A stretch of DNA of 64,000 nt from Pseudalkalibacillus hwajinpoensis (GCF_015234585.1 NZ_JADFCM010000001.1:868001-932000), one strand, 5' to 3'; positions 17,518 through 25,700 are shown, numbered from the stretch's first letter. The notes: generated by a model not told the origin, from the letters alone. A program made the numbers and translations.

Positions 17518-18448
17518 AGGGCTATTTAACCTAATTCAGAGTGATCCCGTTACGGCAATACTTATGTTATTAATTTTAATATTTTCAAGCATTATTCTCT
17601 ACAAAAAGTGGGGATGGCTTCAAATTGTATACAACTGGGTTATTAATCACATCCTCCGTTTTATGAAGAGGGATTTTATATTGTTGGCTACTTTCACCAA
17701 GAAAGAGGCAAACTTTAATAGTGTGAAAAGAGAGTATCAGGAGCAGGGGTGTTTGTATATCACTCAAAATTTTTTAAAGAAAACTAATAATGATGGGAGC
17801 ATTAACTATAAAGACCTTCAACAAATCTTAGATAAACAAAGGTCTAAAATGAAAATTTCAATAAAACGCAGTAAAAATTCTAACTCATTAATATATTTAG
17901 GGTTTCCTCATGTGCCAATAGCATTTTTAGATGGATACCATTTCAAAAGTACTGATGAAGCAATACTTTATGAATATCAAGGAGAAGACTCCGAATGTCT
18001 GGGTAAAGGATTTTACGAATTGAAAAGAAAGTACAATACTGATATGAAGATTATTAATGATTATGATATAAACACTAATTATGAGAAGGAGGTTGCATTA
18101 AAAATAGAACAATCATTTTCAATAATGAATGAAGAGATAAAAACAGCTTCAGGGGTAGAACAAGTTATTTCTTTAGGTTTAGAAACTCCAAGTCGCTGGT
18201 CTGTTACTAATTATGCTCAAATCGATTTATACGAAAAAAGATTCATAGAGTTACTTTCAAAATTGAAGAAGAGCGGAGTGAATAGGATTCATTTATTTGC
18301 TGCCACCCCTGTATCTCTCAGTTTTAGTCTGGGAAGAATGGTTGAACATTATCACCCAGAGGTAATAGTTTATAATTACAATAACAACTCTTATGATTGG
18401 GCTATTAACTTAAGGACAGAAAAAATATTGACTCTTAAGGATGAATAA
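17495..18448 (+). CDS. CBASS effector with N-terminal membrane segment and SAVED sensor domain
   Basis: A 317-residue protein with one clear transmembrane helix at about residues 18-36 and a C-terminal SAVED domain (about 110-310), recognised from IHLFAATPVSLSFSLGR and VIVYNYNNNSYDWAINL. SAVED domains bind cyclic oligonucleotides; TM-SAVED effectors (Cap14-like) are thought to damage the membrane of the infected cell. A second amphipathic segment (WLQIVYNWVINHILRF, about 41-56) may also contact membrane. Start ATG 17495 follows GAAGGAGA (17482-17489); the TTG at 17480 is rejected. It closes the operon and is followed directly by repeat copy 1. Confidence 0.87.
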   Translation: MKIIRSVEGLFNLIQSDPVTAILMLLILIFSSIILYKKWGWLQIVYNWVINHILRFMKRDFILLATFTKKEANFNSVKREYQEQGCLYITQNFLKKTNNDGSINYKDLQQILDKQRSKMKISIKRSKNSNSLIYLGFPHVPIAFLDGYHFKSTDEAILYEYQGEDSECLGKGFYELKRKYNTDMKIINDYDINTNYEKEVALKIEQSFSIMNEEIKTASGVEQVISLGLETPSRWSVTNYAQIDLYEKRFIELLSKLKKSGVNRIHLFAATPVSLSFSLGRMVEHYHPEVIVYNYNNNSYDWAINLRTEKILTLKDE

Positions 18449-18528
18449 CATTCAATTTGCCTGAAATAAATGAGTAGTGCACTTATATTTTTGGTTTAAA
18501 ATATTATGGCAATTGGTTAATAACCTTT

Positions 18529-18570
18529 TTCCATAATCTCGGAGCGTATCTTTAGTAAGATTGCTCCCTT
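18529..18570 (+). repeat. Array repeat copy 1 (terminator type)
   Basis: CCATAATCTCGGAGC core, then GGAGC...GCTCC hairpin. It closes the CBASS operon and is the first member of the 28-copy family. Confidence 0.75.
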
Positions 18571-18583
18571 AGAAAAAGTTCAT

Positions 18584-19072
18584 TTAATTGTTTCTGCATT
18601 TCTCTGAAAGGTACACACGTTTGCCTTTTTCTTTGTCTTTACTTACTATGTCCCAAGAGGCAGTTCCTCGTCTAAGGGTTATCTTTACATTTGATCCGTC
18701 AATTGCCTTATATATAAGATATCCCACAAATGAATTATCATATTTCGGCGGTAATGACTCTTCTCCGCCTAAAATAAATAACATTTTCTCTCCTTGTGAA
18801 GCACCATTAAACAATGGAAATAAAGATTTAAGATGTGAGGTTTCGGTACCCTCAATTACTAGTGCTTTTTGTAAATCATCTATTGAATAGCGAATTGAAT
18901 TGTTGCTTTTTAACAAAGGCATTAGTTCAGGATAACTCCTCGTAATGTCTTTCACTATTAATTGGTCTATATTACACAAGTGATTATCTTCTGAAAAAGC
19001 ATAAGTGTCAGGTGAAGTTATTAGTGAGACAATGAGAAAAGATATAGTTAGGGCTGAAACTCTCAAAGACAT
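18584..19072 (-). CDS. Hypothetical secreted protein
   Basis: A 162-residue protein that I do not recognise. A signal peptide is clear (hydrophobic core ALTISFLIVSLIT, likely cleavage after TYA near residue 25). The mature part has two cysteines (in HLCNID and SEKCRNN) that could form one disulphide bridge. It is the only gene in the first repeat block on the minus strand, facing the CBASS operon. A GAGGAG ribosome binding site precedes ATG 19072. Confidence 0.7.
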   Translation of the reverse strand: MSLRVSALTISFLIVSLITSPDTYAFSEDNHLCNIDQLIVKDITRSYPELMPLLKSNNSIRYSIDDLQKALVIEGTETSHLKSLFPLFNGASQGEKMLFILGGEESLPPKYDNSFVGYLIYKAIDGSNVKITLRRGTASWDIVSKDKEKGKRVYLSEKCRNN

Positions 19073-19174
19073 AATTAAATCTCCTCATATCATAATGTTA
19101 TTAATTTCACCTAAGATGAAGAAACTTATGACTAAATGAGGAGAAAATATTTAATCAGTATATTCAGGAGCATA

Positions 19175-19208
19175 GTCCATAATATCGGAGCAATATTTTA
19201 ATATCACT
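19175..19208 (+). repeat. Array repeat copy 2 (short type)
   Basis: GTCCATAATATCGGAGC core followed by CAATATTTTAATATC, with only a weak inverted repeat and no T-run. Confidence 0.6.
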
Positions 19209-19273
19209 GGTTCAAAAGGACTATAAAAGAAACGTCAACAATCGGATATGATTTCGCAAAAGGGGTATGAACG

Positions 19274-19657
19274 GTGAGAAGATTGCATGCTGTCAATGTA
19301 GCTTTATTTAGTATTTTGCTGATTAGTTTAGGGGTAATGGTGTTACTCGTTTATACGGATTCTGACAGTACCTTTGGGATTGTTACTGTTGTTGGTTGTT
19401 TAGTTTATTTGTTTCTATATCTGGTGTATCTAGCCATTTTTGCACTTATGAAAACTTTGAAAATGGAAAGAAGTGAGAAGAAGCTGAGGTTCTTTAAAGT
19501 CCTAGCATGGTTTGGAGCTCTTAGCGTAATAGATATCGCAACCTCATATCTTATTTCTTCAGAAGTACATGCTTATAATTTCTTTGTTACTTTTGGAATT
19601 GCGGTTGGGATTACTTTTTTCGATGTGATGTTTTTTAAACAGCGACGGTATTCGTAA
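19274..19657 (+). CDS. Hypothetical four-TM membrane protein
   Basis: A 127-residue integral membrane protein with four predicted helices (about 7-29, 36-57, 74-92 and 98-118). A basic loop, KTLKMERSEKKLR, between helices 2 and 3 should face the cytoplasm. No family recognised. Starts with GTG after AAAGGGG. A terminator-like hairpin follows. Confidence 0.65.
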   Translation: MRRLHAVNVALFSILLISLGVMVLLVYTDSDSTFGIVTVVGCLVYLFLYLVYLAIFALMKTLKMERSEKKLRFFKVLAWFGALSVIDIATSYLISSEVHAYNFFVTFGIAVGITFFDVMFFKQRRYS

Positions 19658-19677
19658 CGCTACATAGGTTTATAAAA

Positions 19678-19715
19678 GGACGTAACTCCTTATTGCATTG
19701 GGAGTGCGCCTTTTT
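19678..19715 (+). terminator. Rho-independent terminator (imperfect stem)
   Basis: GGACGTAACTCC pairs imperfectly with GGGAGTGCGCC and is followed by TTTTTC. Confidence 0.55.
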
Positions 19716-19793
19716 CTATAAAAAGAAAAGTAGAAAGATGGTAGTGTCACGGCCTATAAAAAGAGAGAATCTTATATAAAGGGAGTACTTTTT

Positions 19794-20696
19794 ATGAAGG
19801 TAAAAGGAATCGTATTTGTCTTATTGGGAGCTGGAAGCTTCGGGTTTACTCCTATATTTGTGAAAACTGGGTTTGAATATGGGTATTCCTTAGGGCAAAT
19901 CAACATGGTACAGATGCTTCTCGCCTTCGTTTTGTTGTGGGGGATGAGCCTTGTTAATGGTTTGAAAATAAAGAATTTATCAAAATCTGATTTTATAAAA
20001 GTAATGTTCACAGGAACTGCGATGGGGTTAACAAGTGTTTTCTATTACGGATCAATGCAGTATTTAACTGCTTCGTTAGCGATCATTCTACTCTTTCAAT
20101 TTGTATGGATCGGGATGATATACGAGTGGATCTTTAGCAAGATTAGACCAACAGTAATGAATTTCCTAGCTCTATTCGTGACGTTAACCGGGGTAGTTTT
20201 TGCCTCGAACATCATCGCTGGCGACGTCTCGGATTTGCATCCTGTCGGTTTAATTCTTGGACTTCTAGCAGCGGCTTCGTATGCAGGGTTTATTTTTTTT
20301 AGTGGACAAGTCGCCACTCGTTCGCATCCTATTATTCGAAGCTCGTTGATGGTTACAGGTTCTACGATTCTAGTATTGATCGTGTTCTTTCAAGACATTC
20401 CCTCTCTGAATCCGACTGACGGTCGCTTATGGTTATTAGGTGCTGGACTAGCTCTTGTTGGTGGTGTAATCCCTACCCTTTTCTTTGCGAAAGGAGCACC
20501 GTTGATCACAGGAAGACTTGCGAATGTGTTGAGCGCTATCGAGTTACCTGTCGCCATCATATCGGCTATGATGGTTCTCTCTGAATCTGTTTCGTTATTG
20601 CAGTGGATAGGCGTGTTATTAATCGTGGTAGCGATTATGATCAACGAACTTGGTGACGCTTTGAAGAAAGGTAAAGCAGTTGCCAATCATGATTAA
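19794..20696 (+). CDS. EamA-family (DMT superfamily) transporter
   Basis: A 300-residue drug/metabolite-type transporter with about ten hydrophobic segments arranged as two EamA repeats (residues 1-135 and 148-285). Family features include the N-terminal GAGSFGFTPIFVKTG and SAIELPVAIISAMMVLSES near the C-terminus. These proteins export metabolites, amino acids or drugs; the substrate is not visible. It lies between repeat copies 2 and 3. Ribosome binding site AAAGGGAG. Confidence 0.85.
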   Translation: MKVKGIVFVLLGAGSFGFTPIFVKTGFEYGYSLGQINMVQMLLAFVLLWGMSLVNGLKIKNLSKSDFIKVMFTGTAMGLTSVFYYGSMQYLTASLAIILLFQFVWIGMIYEWIFSKIRPTVMNFLALFVTLTGVVFASNIIAGDVSDLHPVGLILGLLAAASYAGFIFFSGQVATRSHPIIRSSLMVTGSTILVLIVFFQDIPSLNPTDGRLWLLGAGLALVGGVIPTLFFAKGAPLITGRLANVLSAIELPVAIISAMMVLSESVSLLQWIGVLLIVVAIMINELGDALKKGKAVANHD

Positions 20697-20710
20697 TTTT
20701 CAATAACTGT

Positions 20711-20752
20711 GTTCTGTTATATCGGAGCTTATCTGTAATAAGATAGCTTCCC
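20711..20752 (+). repeat. Array repeat copy 3 (terminator type)
   Basis: TATATCGGAGCTTATCTGTAAT followed by AAGATAGCTTCCC; hairpin GGAGCTTATCT against AGATAGCTTCC. Confidence 0.72.
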
Positions 20753-20820
20753 ATGAAAGCTAGTATATATGTTGAGGCGGTTTTAATCCAATGAAGCAAC
20801 AACAAACAGATATTCTTAGA

Positions 20821-20851
20821 AAAGATCTTCTCTTCATGAGGAGATTTTTTT
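20821..20851 (+). terminator. Rho-independent terminator upstream of the ArsR-family gene
   Basis: Twelve-bp stem (20821-20832 with 20838-20849, two G-T pairs), loop TTCAT, ending in a seven-T run. No convincing gene precedes it (only a 20-codon frame at 20791), so it may mark a decayed gene. Confidence 0.6.
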
Positions 20852-20881
20852 AAATTGAATTATTTTAAATATATTGAATTT

Positions 20882-20905
20882 TATATTCTATAATTATAGA
20901 ATATA
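20882..20905 (+). promoter_or_regulatory. Perfect 24-bp palindrome overlapping a -10 box
   Basis: The sequence is identical to its reverse complement over 24 bases (half-site TATATTCTATAA) and contains TATAAT at 20889-20894. Such dyads are typical operators of ArsR-type winged-helix repressors, so the ArsR-family protein encoded 19 bases downstream is the likely ligand (autoregulation). Confidence 0.7.
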
Positions 20906-20923
20906 TACCAAGAGGTGATAAAT

Positions 20924-21973
20924 ATGGAACTTATTTCTACTGGAACTAAACGAAGAAGGGAGAAATATAAGCTTGAGCTAAAAAGCTCTTTATTATGGGA
21001 AGTTGCTTTAGGCATAGCAGCTATAACGAATGAATCTTTGATTGATACACTTGATCTTTCTAAAGAAAAGAGAGAACTGATTCACCAATCTTTATCAAAA
21101 AGCATGATAGAAGAACTAGAATATGTACAAAAAAATAATACTTGGAAAACCATTCTTCAGCTTCTCCATCAAAAAGATTTCGAGAATTTATCTTCGTTTA
21201 ATGATTATGTGAGGAGTTTATCTGACGAGCAATTAAAGAACATTTCTATACCTTATCTTGGTAATGAACAAGAAGTGTTGAAAAGAGATTTATTAAATGG
21301 ATCTGCAAAAGCGCTTCAGGAATTACAAAAGAGGAATCATGAACATCCTTTCCTACCATCTTACCTTGAATTTATTACTAAAGTTTCCTGCGAGGAATTG
21401 AAAAGCCATCTTCTAGTAGTAATGTCTGGTTGGTATAGCGCAATTATCGAGCCCGATAAAAATAAACTCGAAGCAATACTTCAAAGGGACATGGCTTCAA
21501 AGGAAAAAATGCTTGGAAGTTTAGAACCAGAACAATTTGTTGAGTGGGCAACAGATGGAGTGAAATACCTGCCGGAACCAAGTGTTTATAAGGTTATTTT
21601 GATACCCCATTACATATATCGTCCATGGAATGTCGAAGCAGACTTAGAAGGCGTTAAGGTCTTTTATTATGCGGTCTCTAATGAAAGTATTTCAAGTGAG
21701 GATAAATTTGTTCCTAATAAACTGTTGGTACAAAAGTATAAAGCATTAGGAGATGAAACGCGTTTAAGGATTTTAAAGATGATTAAGGAAGAGCCGACAT
21801 CTCTGCAAGAGTTAACCACTGAACTGAAGTTAGGTAAAACCACCGTTCACCATCATTTGAAAATTTTAAAATCTGCAAGGATCGTTTCTCAGAATTCCAA
21901 TAAATATTCTATTGATGATAGTGTGCTAGATCATTTATCAACAGATTTAAAACTTTTCTTGGAAAGGGATTAG
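20924..21973 (+). CDS. ArsR-family transcriptional regulator with long N-terminal domain
   Basis: A 349-residue regulator. The C-terminal winged helix (about 270-335) reads YKALGDETRLRILKMIKEEP and TTVHHHLKILKSARIV, typical ArsR. The first 260 residues form an unrecognised mostly helical domain, common in this DUF5937-like group and presumed to sense a ligand. No cysteine metal site (CxC) is present in the recognition region. It is co-transcribed with an MFS exporter 18 bases downstream, so it probably controls drug export. Start ATG 20924 set by AGAGGTG at 20911-20917. Confidence 0.85.
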   Translation: MELISTGTKRRREKYKLELKSSLLWEVALGIAAITNESLIDTLDLSKEKRELIHQSLSKSMIEELEYVQKNNTWKTILQLLHQKDFENLSSFNDYVRSLSDEQLKNISIPYLGNEQEVLKRDLLNGSAKALQELQKRNHEHPFLPSYLEFITKVSCEELKSHLLVVMSGWYSAIIEPDKNKLEAILQRDMASKEKMLGSLEPEQFVEWATDGVKYLPEPSVYKVILIPHYIYRPWNVEADLEGVKVFYYAVSNESISSEDKFVPNKLLVQKYKALGDETRLRILKMIKEEPTSLQELTTELKLGKTTVHHHLKILKSARIVSQNSNKYSIDDSVLDHLSTDLKLFLERD

Positions 21974-21990
21974 TAAAAGGGGGAAGTTTC

Positions 21991-23223
21991 ATGGGAGTTC
22001 CTAATGCACAATTTGATTCAAAAGAAGTAGTACCTGAATTCAAAAAGAATTTCCAGGTATTTCGGTTTATAGGTGGAAATTTAGTTTCTTTTTTTGGAGA
22101 CCAAATATATTTAATTGCTTTGCCACTAATCGTATTAGCTATTACTGGATCACCATTAAGTATGGGCATAGTTGCAGCACTAGAGAGGCTTCCTATCTTA
22201 ATTCAGCCCTTTACAGGTGTTTTGGCGGATCGTTTCAATCGTAAAAAGTTACTAATGATTTGTGATTTAGGAAGATTTTTAACGGTTGGACTATTAGGTT
22301 GTTTGTATTTAACAGATCAACTTACTATATGGGGAATTTATGCAGGTGCACTGCTTGTTGGAGTGTTGACACAAGTATATAATACTTCGCAATTTGCATC
22401 TGTCCCTAAATTAGTGCAAAAAAGGGACTTACAATTAGTAAACTCCATTAATACAGGAATATTTCAAACGGCTGTATTTATAGCTCCAGGCTTAGGCGGA
22501 ATCATTATAAGTATCTTCAATCCTGGTATGGGTTTGATAATAAACAGTTTGACTTTCTTAATCGGATTTTTAGTGGTATGGAGTTTGAATATTGAGAGTA
22601 ACGTTCAAAAAGAAAAAATAACTAGCTCTAAGGTGTTTACTGATATAAAAGAAGGCTTTCATTTTGTTATCCAAAAGAAGCCGATCCTTTATACGAATTT
22701 AGCGATGTTTTTCTCAATATTTGGCTCGACACTCTTCTTAACAATGTTGGTCATTCATTTAAAATCCACTGCTGGATTAGATTCAATTTTAATAGGTTAT
22801 GTGCTATCTATTGGTGGTATTGCCGCAATTGGAGGGGCGTTAATAACAAACATACTAAAAAAACACTTTTCTTACAGAACTATTTTATTCTTTGCATCAC
22901 TTGTGGGGGGAGTGTCTATTATAGCTTTTGGTATGAATAATTCTTTTATATGGTTAGCGTTAATGAATGCACTTGGTACGATTTCTGCTTCTATTATGAA
23001 TCCTTGTATTGTGACAATTCGCCAGAAGTTAACGCCAGATCATTTACTAGGTCGGGTACAAGCTACTAGTCGATTTATGACATGGATATTGATGCCCGTC
23101 GCAGCGTTGACTGCTGGAATTCTTGCTGAACAGTATAGCACAACTTTAACATTTTTTATTGGTGGTATAATTTCCACTTTTGCTTCCTTTATTTATTTAC
23201 ACCCTTCTTTAAAAAAGGCATAA
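21991..23223 (+). CDS. MFS transporter (macrolide-efflux-like, DHA3 type)
   Basis: A 410-residue major facilitator with 12 hydrophobic segments. The A-motif region reads GVLADRFNRKKLLM and the domain linker includes FTDIKEGFHFVIQKKP, typical for the DHA3 drug-efflux branch. Gene order (ArsR regulator then exporter) suggests inducible export of a toxic compound. Ribosome binding site AAAGGGGGAAG. Repeat copy 4 lies 63 bases after the stop. Confidence 0.88.
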   Translation: MGVPNAQFDSKEVVPEFKKNFQVFRFIGGNLVSFFGDQIYLIALPLIVLAITGSPLSMGIVAALERLPILIQPFTGVLADRFNRKKLLMICDLGRFLTVGLLGCLYLTDQLTIWGIYAGALLVGVLTQVYNTSQFASVPKLVQKRDLQLVNSINTGIFQTAVFIAPGLGGIIISIFNPGMGLIINSLTFLIGFLVVWSLNIESNVQKEKITSSKVFTDIKEGFHFVIQKKPILYTNLAMFFSIFGSTLFLTMLVIHLKSTAGLDSILIGYVLSIGGIAAIGGALITNILKKHFSYRTILFFASLVGGVSIIAFGMNNSFIWLALMNALGTISASIMNPCIVTIRQKLTPDHLLGRVQATSRFMTWILMPVAALTAGILAEQYSTTLTFFIGGIISTFASFIYLHPSLKKA

Positions 23224-23286
23224 GAATTCTAATACCACAAATGGATATAAGGAATTAGAAGTAAGAGATATCTCGATATCAAGTCT

Positions 23287-23330
23287 TTCACAATCTCGGA
23301 GCTTTTGCTGAAGATAAGGTAAGCGCTCTA
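23287..23330 (+). repeat. Array repeat copy 4
   Basis: CACAATCTCGGAGC core, then a longer spacer and AAGCGCTC, giving a GAGC/GCTC-based hairpin. Confidence 0.65.
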
Positions 23331-23372
23331 TACAGATAGTGCAGGGCGTGCGGTATTGATAGGAGGGATAAT

Positions 23373-23468
23373 ATGGGGATGGGCGGAATGAGCATAGCAT
23401 TAATTTCTCTAGTTCCAATCATTCTAATAGTAGTTGCCATACTTCTTATAATGAGAAAAAGGAGATAA
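23373..23468 (+). CDS. 31-residue single-pass membrane peptide
   Basis: MGMGGMSIALISLVPIILIV begins a peptide that is one hydrophobic helix followed by LIMRKRR, a positive tail. AGGAGGGA at 23361-23368 is an excellent ribosome binding site four to five bases before ATG, which argues that it is translated. No family recognised. It occupies the whole interval between repeat copies 4 and 5. Confidence 0.55.
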   Translation: MGMGGMSIALISLVPIILIVVAILLIMRKRR

Positions 23469-23483
23469 CTCTTAGAAGGATTA

Positions 23484-23536
23484 TTCCTTTAAATCGAAGC
23501 GTTTGCGTAATAAATTGTAAGGCTAAGTAGGCTTTA
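23484..23536 (+). repeat. Array repeat copy 5 (divergent, GCGTAATAAA type)
   Basis: TTTAAATCGAAGCGTTTGCGTAAT resembles copy 23 (TTAAATCGGAGCAATTGCGTAA) over about 40 bp; the core has one G-to-A change. Confidence 0.55.
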
Positions 23537-23569
23537 GGGAGAAGGGTAGAATAACCGGGAGGACAAATA

Positions 23570-24004
23570 ATGAAAAGAAACCTATTGATTATGATTATAC
23601 TTTCAATATCTCTAAGCGCCTGTTCAACTAACGAATTACAAAATGTTGAAAAAGTAGAAGCAAGCTTTTGGATTGGAAATGAAAAACAATCAGAAGAAGT
23701 AGCGTTTAAAGAGAAGGAAGAGGTAGATGTATTCGTTGGTGCCACCAACAATGCAAAAGAACTTGATGATCAAAAGGTAATTAAAACCCCTCCAGTATTG
23801 ACCTACAATCTTATTATTGAAGGAAGCAATAATAAAGCATTTCAATTATGGATTACTGAAGATGGAGAAGGGTTCATTCAAAGTCTTTTACCAGAAGATA
23901 GCCTAACATACCGATTGGATGAAGGTTCGGTAAAAGATGTAACAAATATTTTAAACCAACAAGATAATGTTACGCTTCTACCAAACATCGAATTTGAAAA
24001 ATGA
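23570..24004 (+). CDS. Hypothetical lipoprotein
   Basis: A 144-residue protein with a lipoprotein signal: MKRNLLIMIILSISLSAC, where LSAC is a lipobox with Cys18. It should be lipid-anchored outside the membrane. The mature domain (about 40-140) has alternating hydrophobic residues consistent with a small beta-rich fold, with no recognised family. Ribosome binding site GGGAGGAC. Confidence 0.7.
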   Translation: MKRNLLIMIILSISLSACSTNELQNVEKVEASFWIGNEKQSEEVAFKEKEEVDVFVGATNNAKELDDQKVIKTPPVLTYNLIIEGSNNKAFQLWITEDGEGFIQSLLPEDSLTYRLDEGSVKDVTNILNQQDNVTLLPNIEFEK

Positions 24005-24020
24005 ATTAGTTTGTGAGGTG

Positions 24021-24116
24021 TTCCATAATCTCGGAGCTTATCTGTAATTAGGATAAGCTCTAATTTGAATAAAATAAAGATTGAGTTAGTCATTGGAATT
24101 TGAAATAATTGGTATT
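24021..24116 (+). repeat. Array repeat copy 6 (full length)
   Basis: TTCCATAATCTCGGAGCTTA core, hairpin to 24060, AAAGATTGAGTTA spacer, and tail TTTGAAATAATTGGTATT at 24099-24116. Confidence 0.8.
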
Positions 24117-24177
24117 GAAATGATTGAGTAGATAAATGGAGTAAATAGAAATAATTAAAAGGAGAAGGTAGTGGATA

Positions 24178-24345
24178 ATGATGGATAAACTTCTCTTGGT
24201 TCTATTGTTACTTGTTGGTGCTGTTTATCTTGGTTTCAACAGCGCTGGTTTAATGGCTGTTTTATTTAATGATGTTTTATGTGTCTTAATGCTAGTTTAC
24301 ATTTATACAGAAAGTGATGTGAAACCAAGTTATTCTCTTTATTGA
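24178..24345 (+). CDS. 55-residue membrane protein
   Basis: A short protein with two hydrophobic stretches (LLLVLLLLVGAVYLGF and MAVLFNDVLCVLMLVYIY). AAAGGAGAAGG at 24157-24167 supports the double ATG at 24178/24181. Unknown family. It is the only gene between repeat copies 6 and 7. Confidence 0.5.
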   Translation: MMDKLLLVLLLLVGAVYLGFNSAGLMAVLFNDVLCVLMLVYIYTESDVKPSYSLY

Positions 24346-24386
24346 ATTAAATCGGAGCTTATCTTCAATAAGGTAGGCTCCTCTTT
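24346..24386 (+). repeat. Array repeat copy 7 (terminator type)
   Basis: TTAAATCGGAGCTTATCTTC then AATAAGGTAGGCTCCTCTTTT; hairpin GGAGC...GCTCC with T-run. It starts immediately after the preceding stop codon. Confidence 0.75.
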
Positions 24387-24503
24387 TAATGATCCATAAC
24401 AGGTGGAATAATATAGAAATCATAAGGAGTATATTCCAGAATAAGGCTCTCCCTAATTAAGTGTGATTGACATTGAAAAAAGCATAATCTTCCTCTAATG
24501 TTT

Positions 24504-24559
24504 GTAAGCGTCAAATAATCCCCACCTTCCTTGGAAGATGGGGATTATTTGACGCTTAC
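24504..24559. repeat. Long hairpin 1 (21-bp perfect stem)
   Basis: 24504-24524 is the exact reverse complement of 24539-24559. The inner part can add five more pairs after one mismatch, leaving a two-base loop. There is no T-run, so it is not a standard terminator. Confidence 0.75.
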
Positions 24560-24764
24560 CTATCTAAATTTGATTTTGCAACTATTATAACTAAACATAT
24601 AGCTAATATTGATGAAGTTTGGTCAAAAACAAAATAACAGGTGAAATGTCTTATTCAGTAAAAAGAGGACCAAGATTGTTGAGGACAAACAGACAAAAAC
24701 CTTATGAATATTCGAGATAGAAAATTTTAAACTCTTGAAAACTCAGAAAATCGGCAATCCGACA

Positions 24765-24793
24765 TTGACCTATTGTAACAATAATACTAAAAT
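24765..24793 (+). promoter_or_regulatory. Sigma-A-type promoter of the 54-aa/secreted protein unit
   Basis: TTGACC (24765-24770), 17-base spacer, TAAAAT (24788-24793), 33 bases before the start codon. Confidence 0.6.
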
Positions 24794-24826
24794 TTTACTA
24801 TATTCCATTTAGTTAGGAGGTTACAT

Positions 24827-24991
24827 ATGAAACAAACTACTAAGGAATGGGTATATATTTTATGCTTATTTATCATTTCTATATTATTTTTCATTAATGA
24901 TATAGACGAAACCTTTAAAGCAATTATTATAGTAGCTATTTTCTTGTTTGTAATTATTTTAAAGTTCTTTATCAAAGATTCGGATCACTAA
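24827..24991 (+). CDS. 54-residue membrane protein, possible immunity partner
   Basis: Two hydrophobic segments (VYILCLFIISILFFI and AIIIVAIFLFVIIL) separated by a short acidic loop NDIDETFK. TAGGAGG at 24814-24820 supports ATG 24827. It precedes a secreted Ala/Gly-rich protein by 26 bases in the same transcript; small two-TM proteins next to secreted peptides are often immunity proteins, which is only a suggestion here. Confidence 0.55.
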   Translation: MKQTTKEWVYILCLFIISILFFINDIDETFKAIIIVAIFLFVIILKFFIKDSDH

Positions 24992-25017
24992 AAAACTATT
25001 TATGAAGGGGATAAAAA

Positions 25018-25605
25018 ATGTTAGTAAAAAATAATAAATTAATTCTGATTTTCACAGTTATTTTATTAGCATTTTCTATGACAAGTCTTTCTTTTAATAA
25101 AGCATATGCTGATGAAGTATATGATGGTGACTTAAGCTTACAAGAAGAACAATTAATTGAACTTTTAACAGCAATTGAAAATATGCCAGACCATGTCATC
25201 GAGCGAGGTAATCATGCTATTGAGGATTATTTAGAAAAAGAAAGTGATTTTGATTTTAATACTAATGAATTATCTAATGGTGAAATTGCTATACAACCTG
25301 CTAGTATTGGCGGTATTGCAAGCTGCGTTGGGGCAGTAGGAACTGCTATAGTTGTTAACTTTACCCCTGCAAAAATATTGAAAGTAAAATCAGCTTTAAA
25401 AACAGTAGGAGGAGCTACGAAATTTGTAAAAGCTCTAAAACCTTATTACAAAATGTCAAGAGAAGATAACTTGAGTAAAACAGCTTCGATAAAACAAGCT
25501 GTTAAACTGGCTGCTGGAGATGCTGGCCCTGATGCTAAGGAAGCTTTATTAGATTTATTTGGGGTTTCCACAGTTATTGGAGCTTGTTCAGGAGCTTTTG
25601 AATAA
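25018..25605 (+). CDS. Secreted protein with hydrophobic Ala/Gly-rich C-terminal half, bacteriocin-like
   Basis: A 195-residue precursor with a signal peptide (hydrophobic ILIFTVILLAFSMTSL, likely cleavage after AYA near residue 31). An acidic region follows (about 32-90), then an Ala/Gly/Val-rich stretch (IGGIASCVGAVGTAIVV), a basic part (KILKVKSALKTVGGATKFVKALK) and a second cysteine near the end. Acidic propeptide plus cationic amphipathic core is the pattern of secreted antimicrobial proteins, but I do not recognise a named family. It is followed immediately by a long hairpin. Ribosome binding site GAAGGGG. Confidence 0.6.
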   Translation: MLVKNNKLILIFTVILLAFSMTSLSFNKAYADEVYDGDLSLQEEQLIELLTAIENMPDHVIERGNHAIEDYLEKESDFDFNTNELSNGEIAIQPASIGGIASCVGAVGTAIVVNFTPAKILKVKSALKTVGGATKFVKALKPYYKMSREDNLSKTASIKQAVKLAAGDAGPDAKEALLDLFGVSTVIGACSGAFE

Positions 25606-25651
25606 ATCGAGTAGGGGACTAGCCATTGATTGGCTAGTCCCCTACTCGATT
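25605..25651. repeat. Long hairpin 2 (21-bp perfect stem)
   Basis: 25605-25625 is the exact reverse complement of 25631-25651 with loop TTGAT. It begins on the last base of the secreted-protein stop codon. The tail GGATTC is not T-rich. Its sequence differs from hairpin 1, but stem length is identical. Confidence 0.75.
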
Positions 25652-25700
25652 GGATTCTTTCGCAATTGGGCGTAATTTAAGAACAAGGAATTGTGTCTAT

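Larger units (their letters stand above)
24387..24826 (+). other. 440-bp gap before the putative secreted-peptide unit
   Basis: Holds a 56-bp near-perfect hairpin (24504-24559) and, near its right end, a promoter TTGACC-17-TAAAAT (24765-24793). No gene is supported. Confidence 0.5.

Noticed and set aside
20791..20853. 20-codon frame as a leader peptide or small gene before the ArsR operon
   Set aside because: Poorly placed ribosome binding site and its end overlaps a terminator hairpin; more likely chance or a remnant.
24504..25651. Insertion sequence or MITE bounded by the two long hairpins
   Set aside because: The hairpins differ in sequence, no target-site duplication is visible and no transposase is encoded between them.
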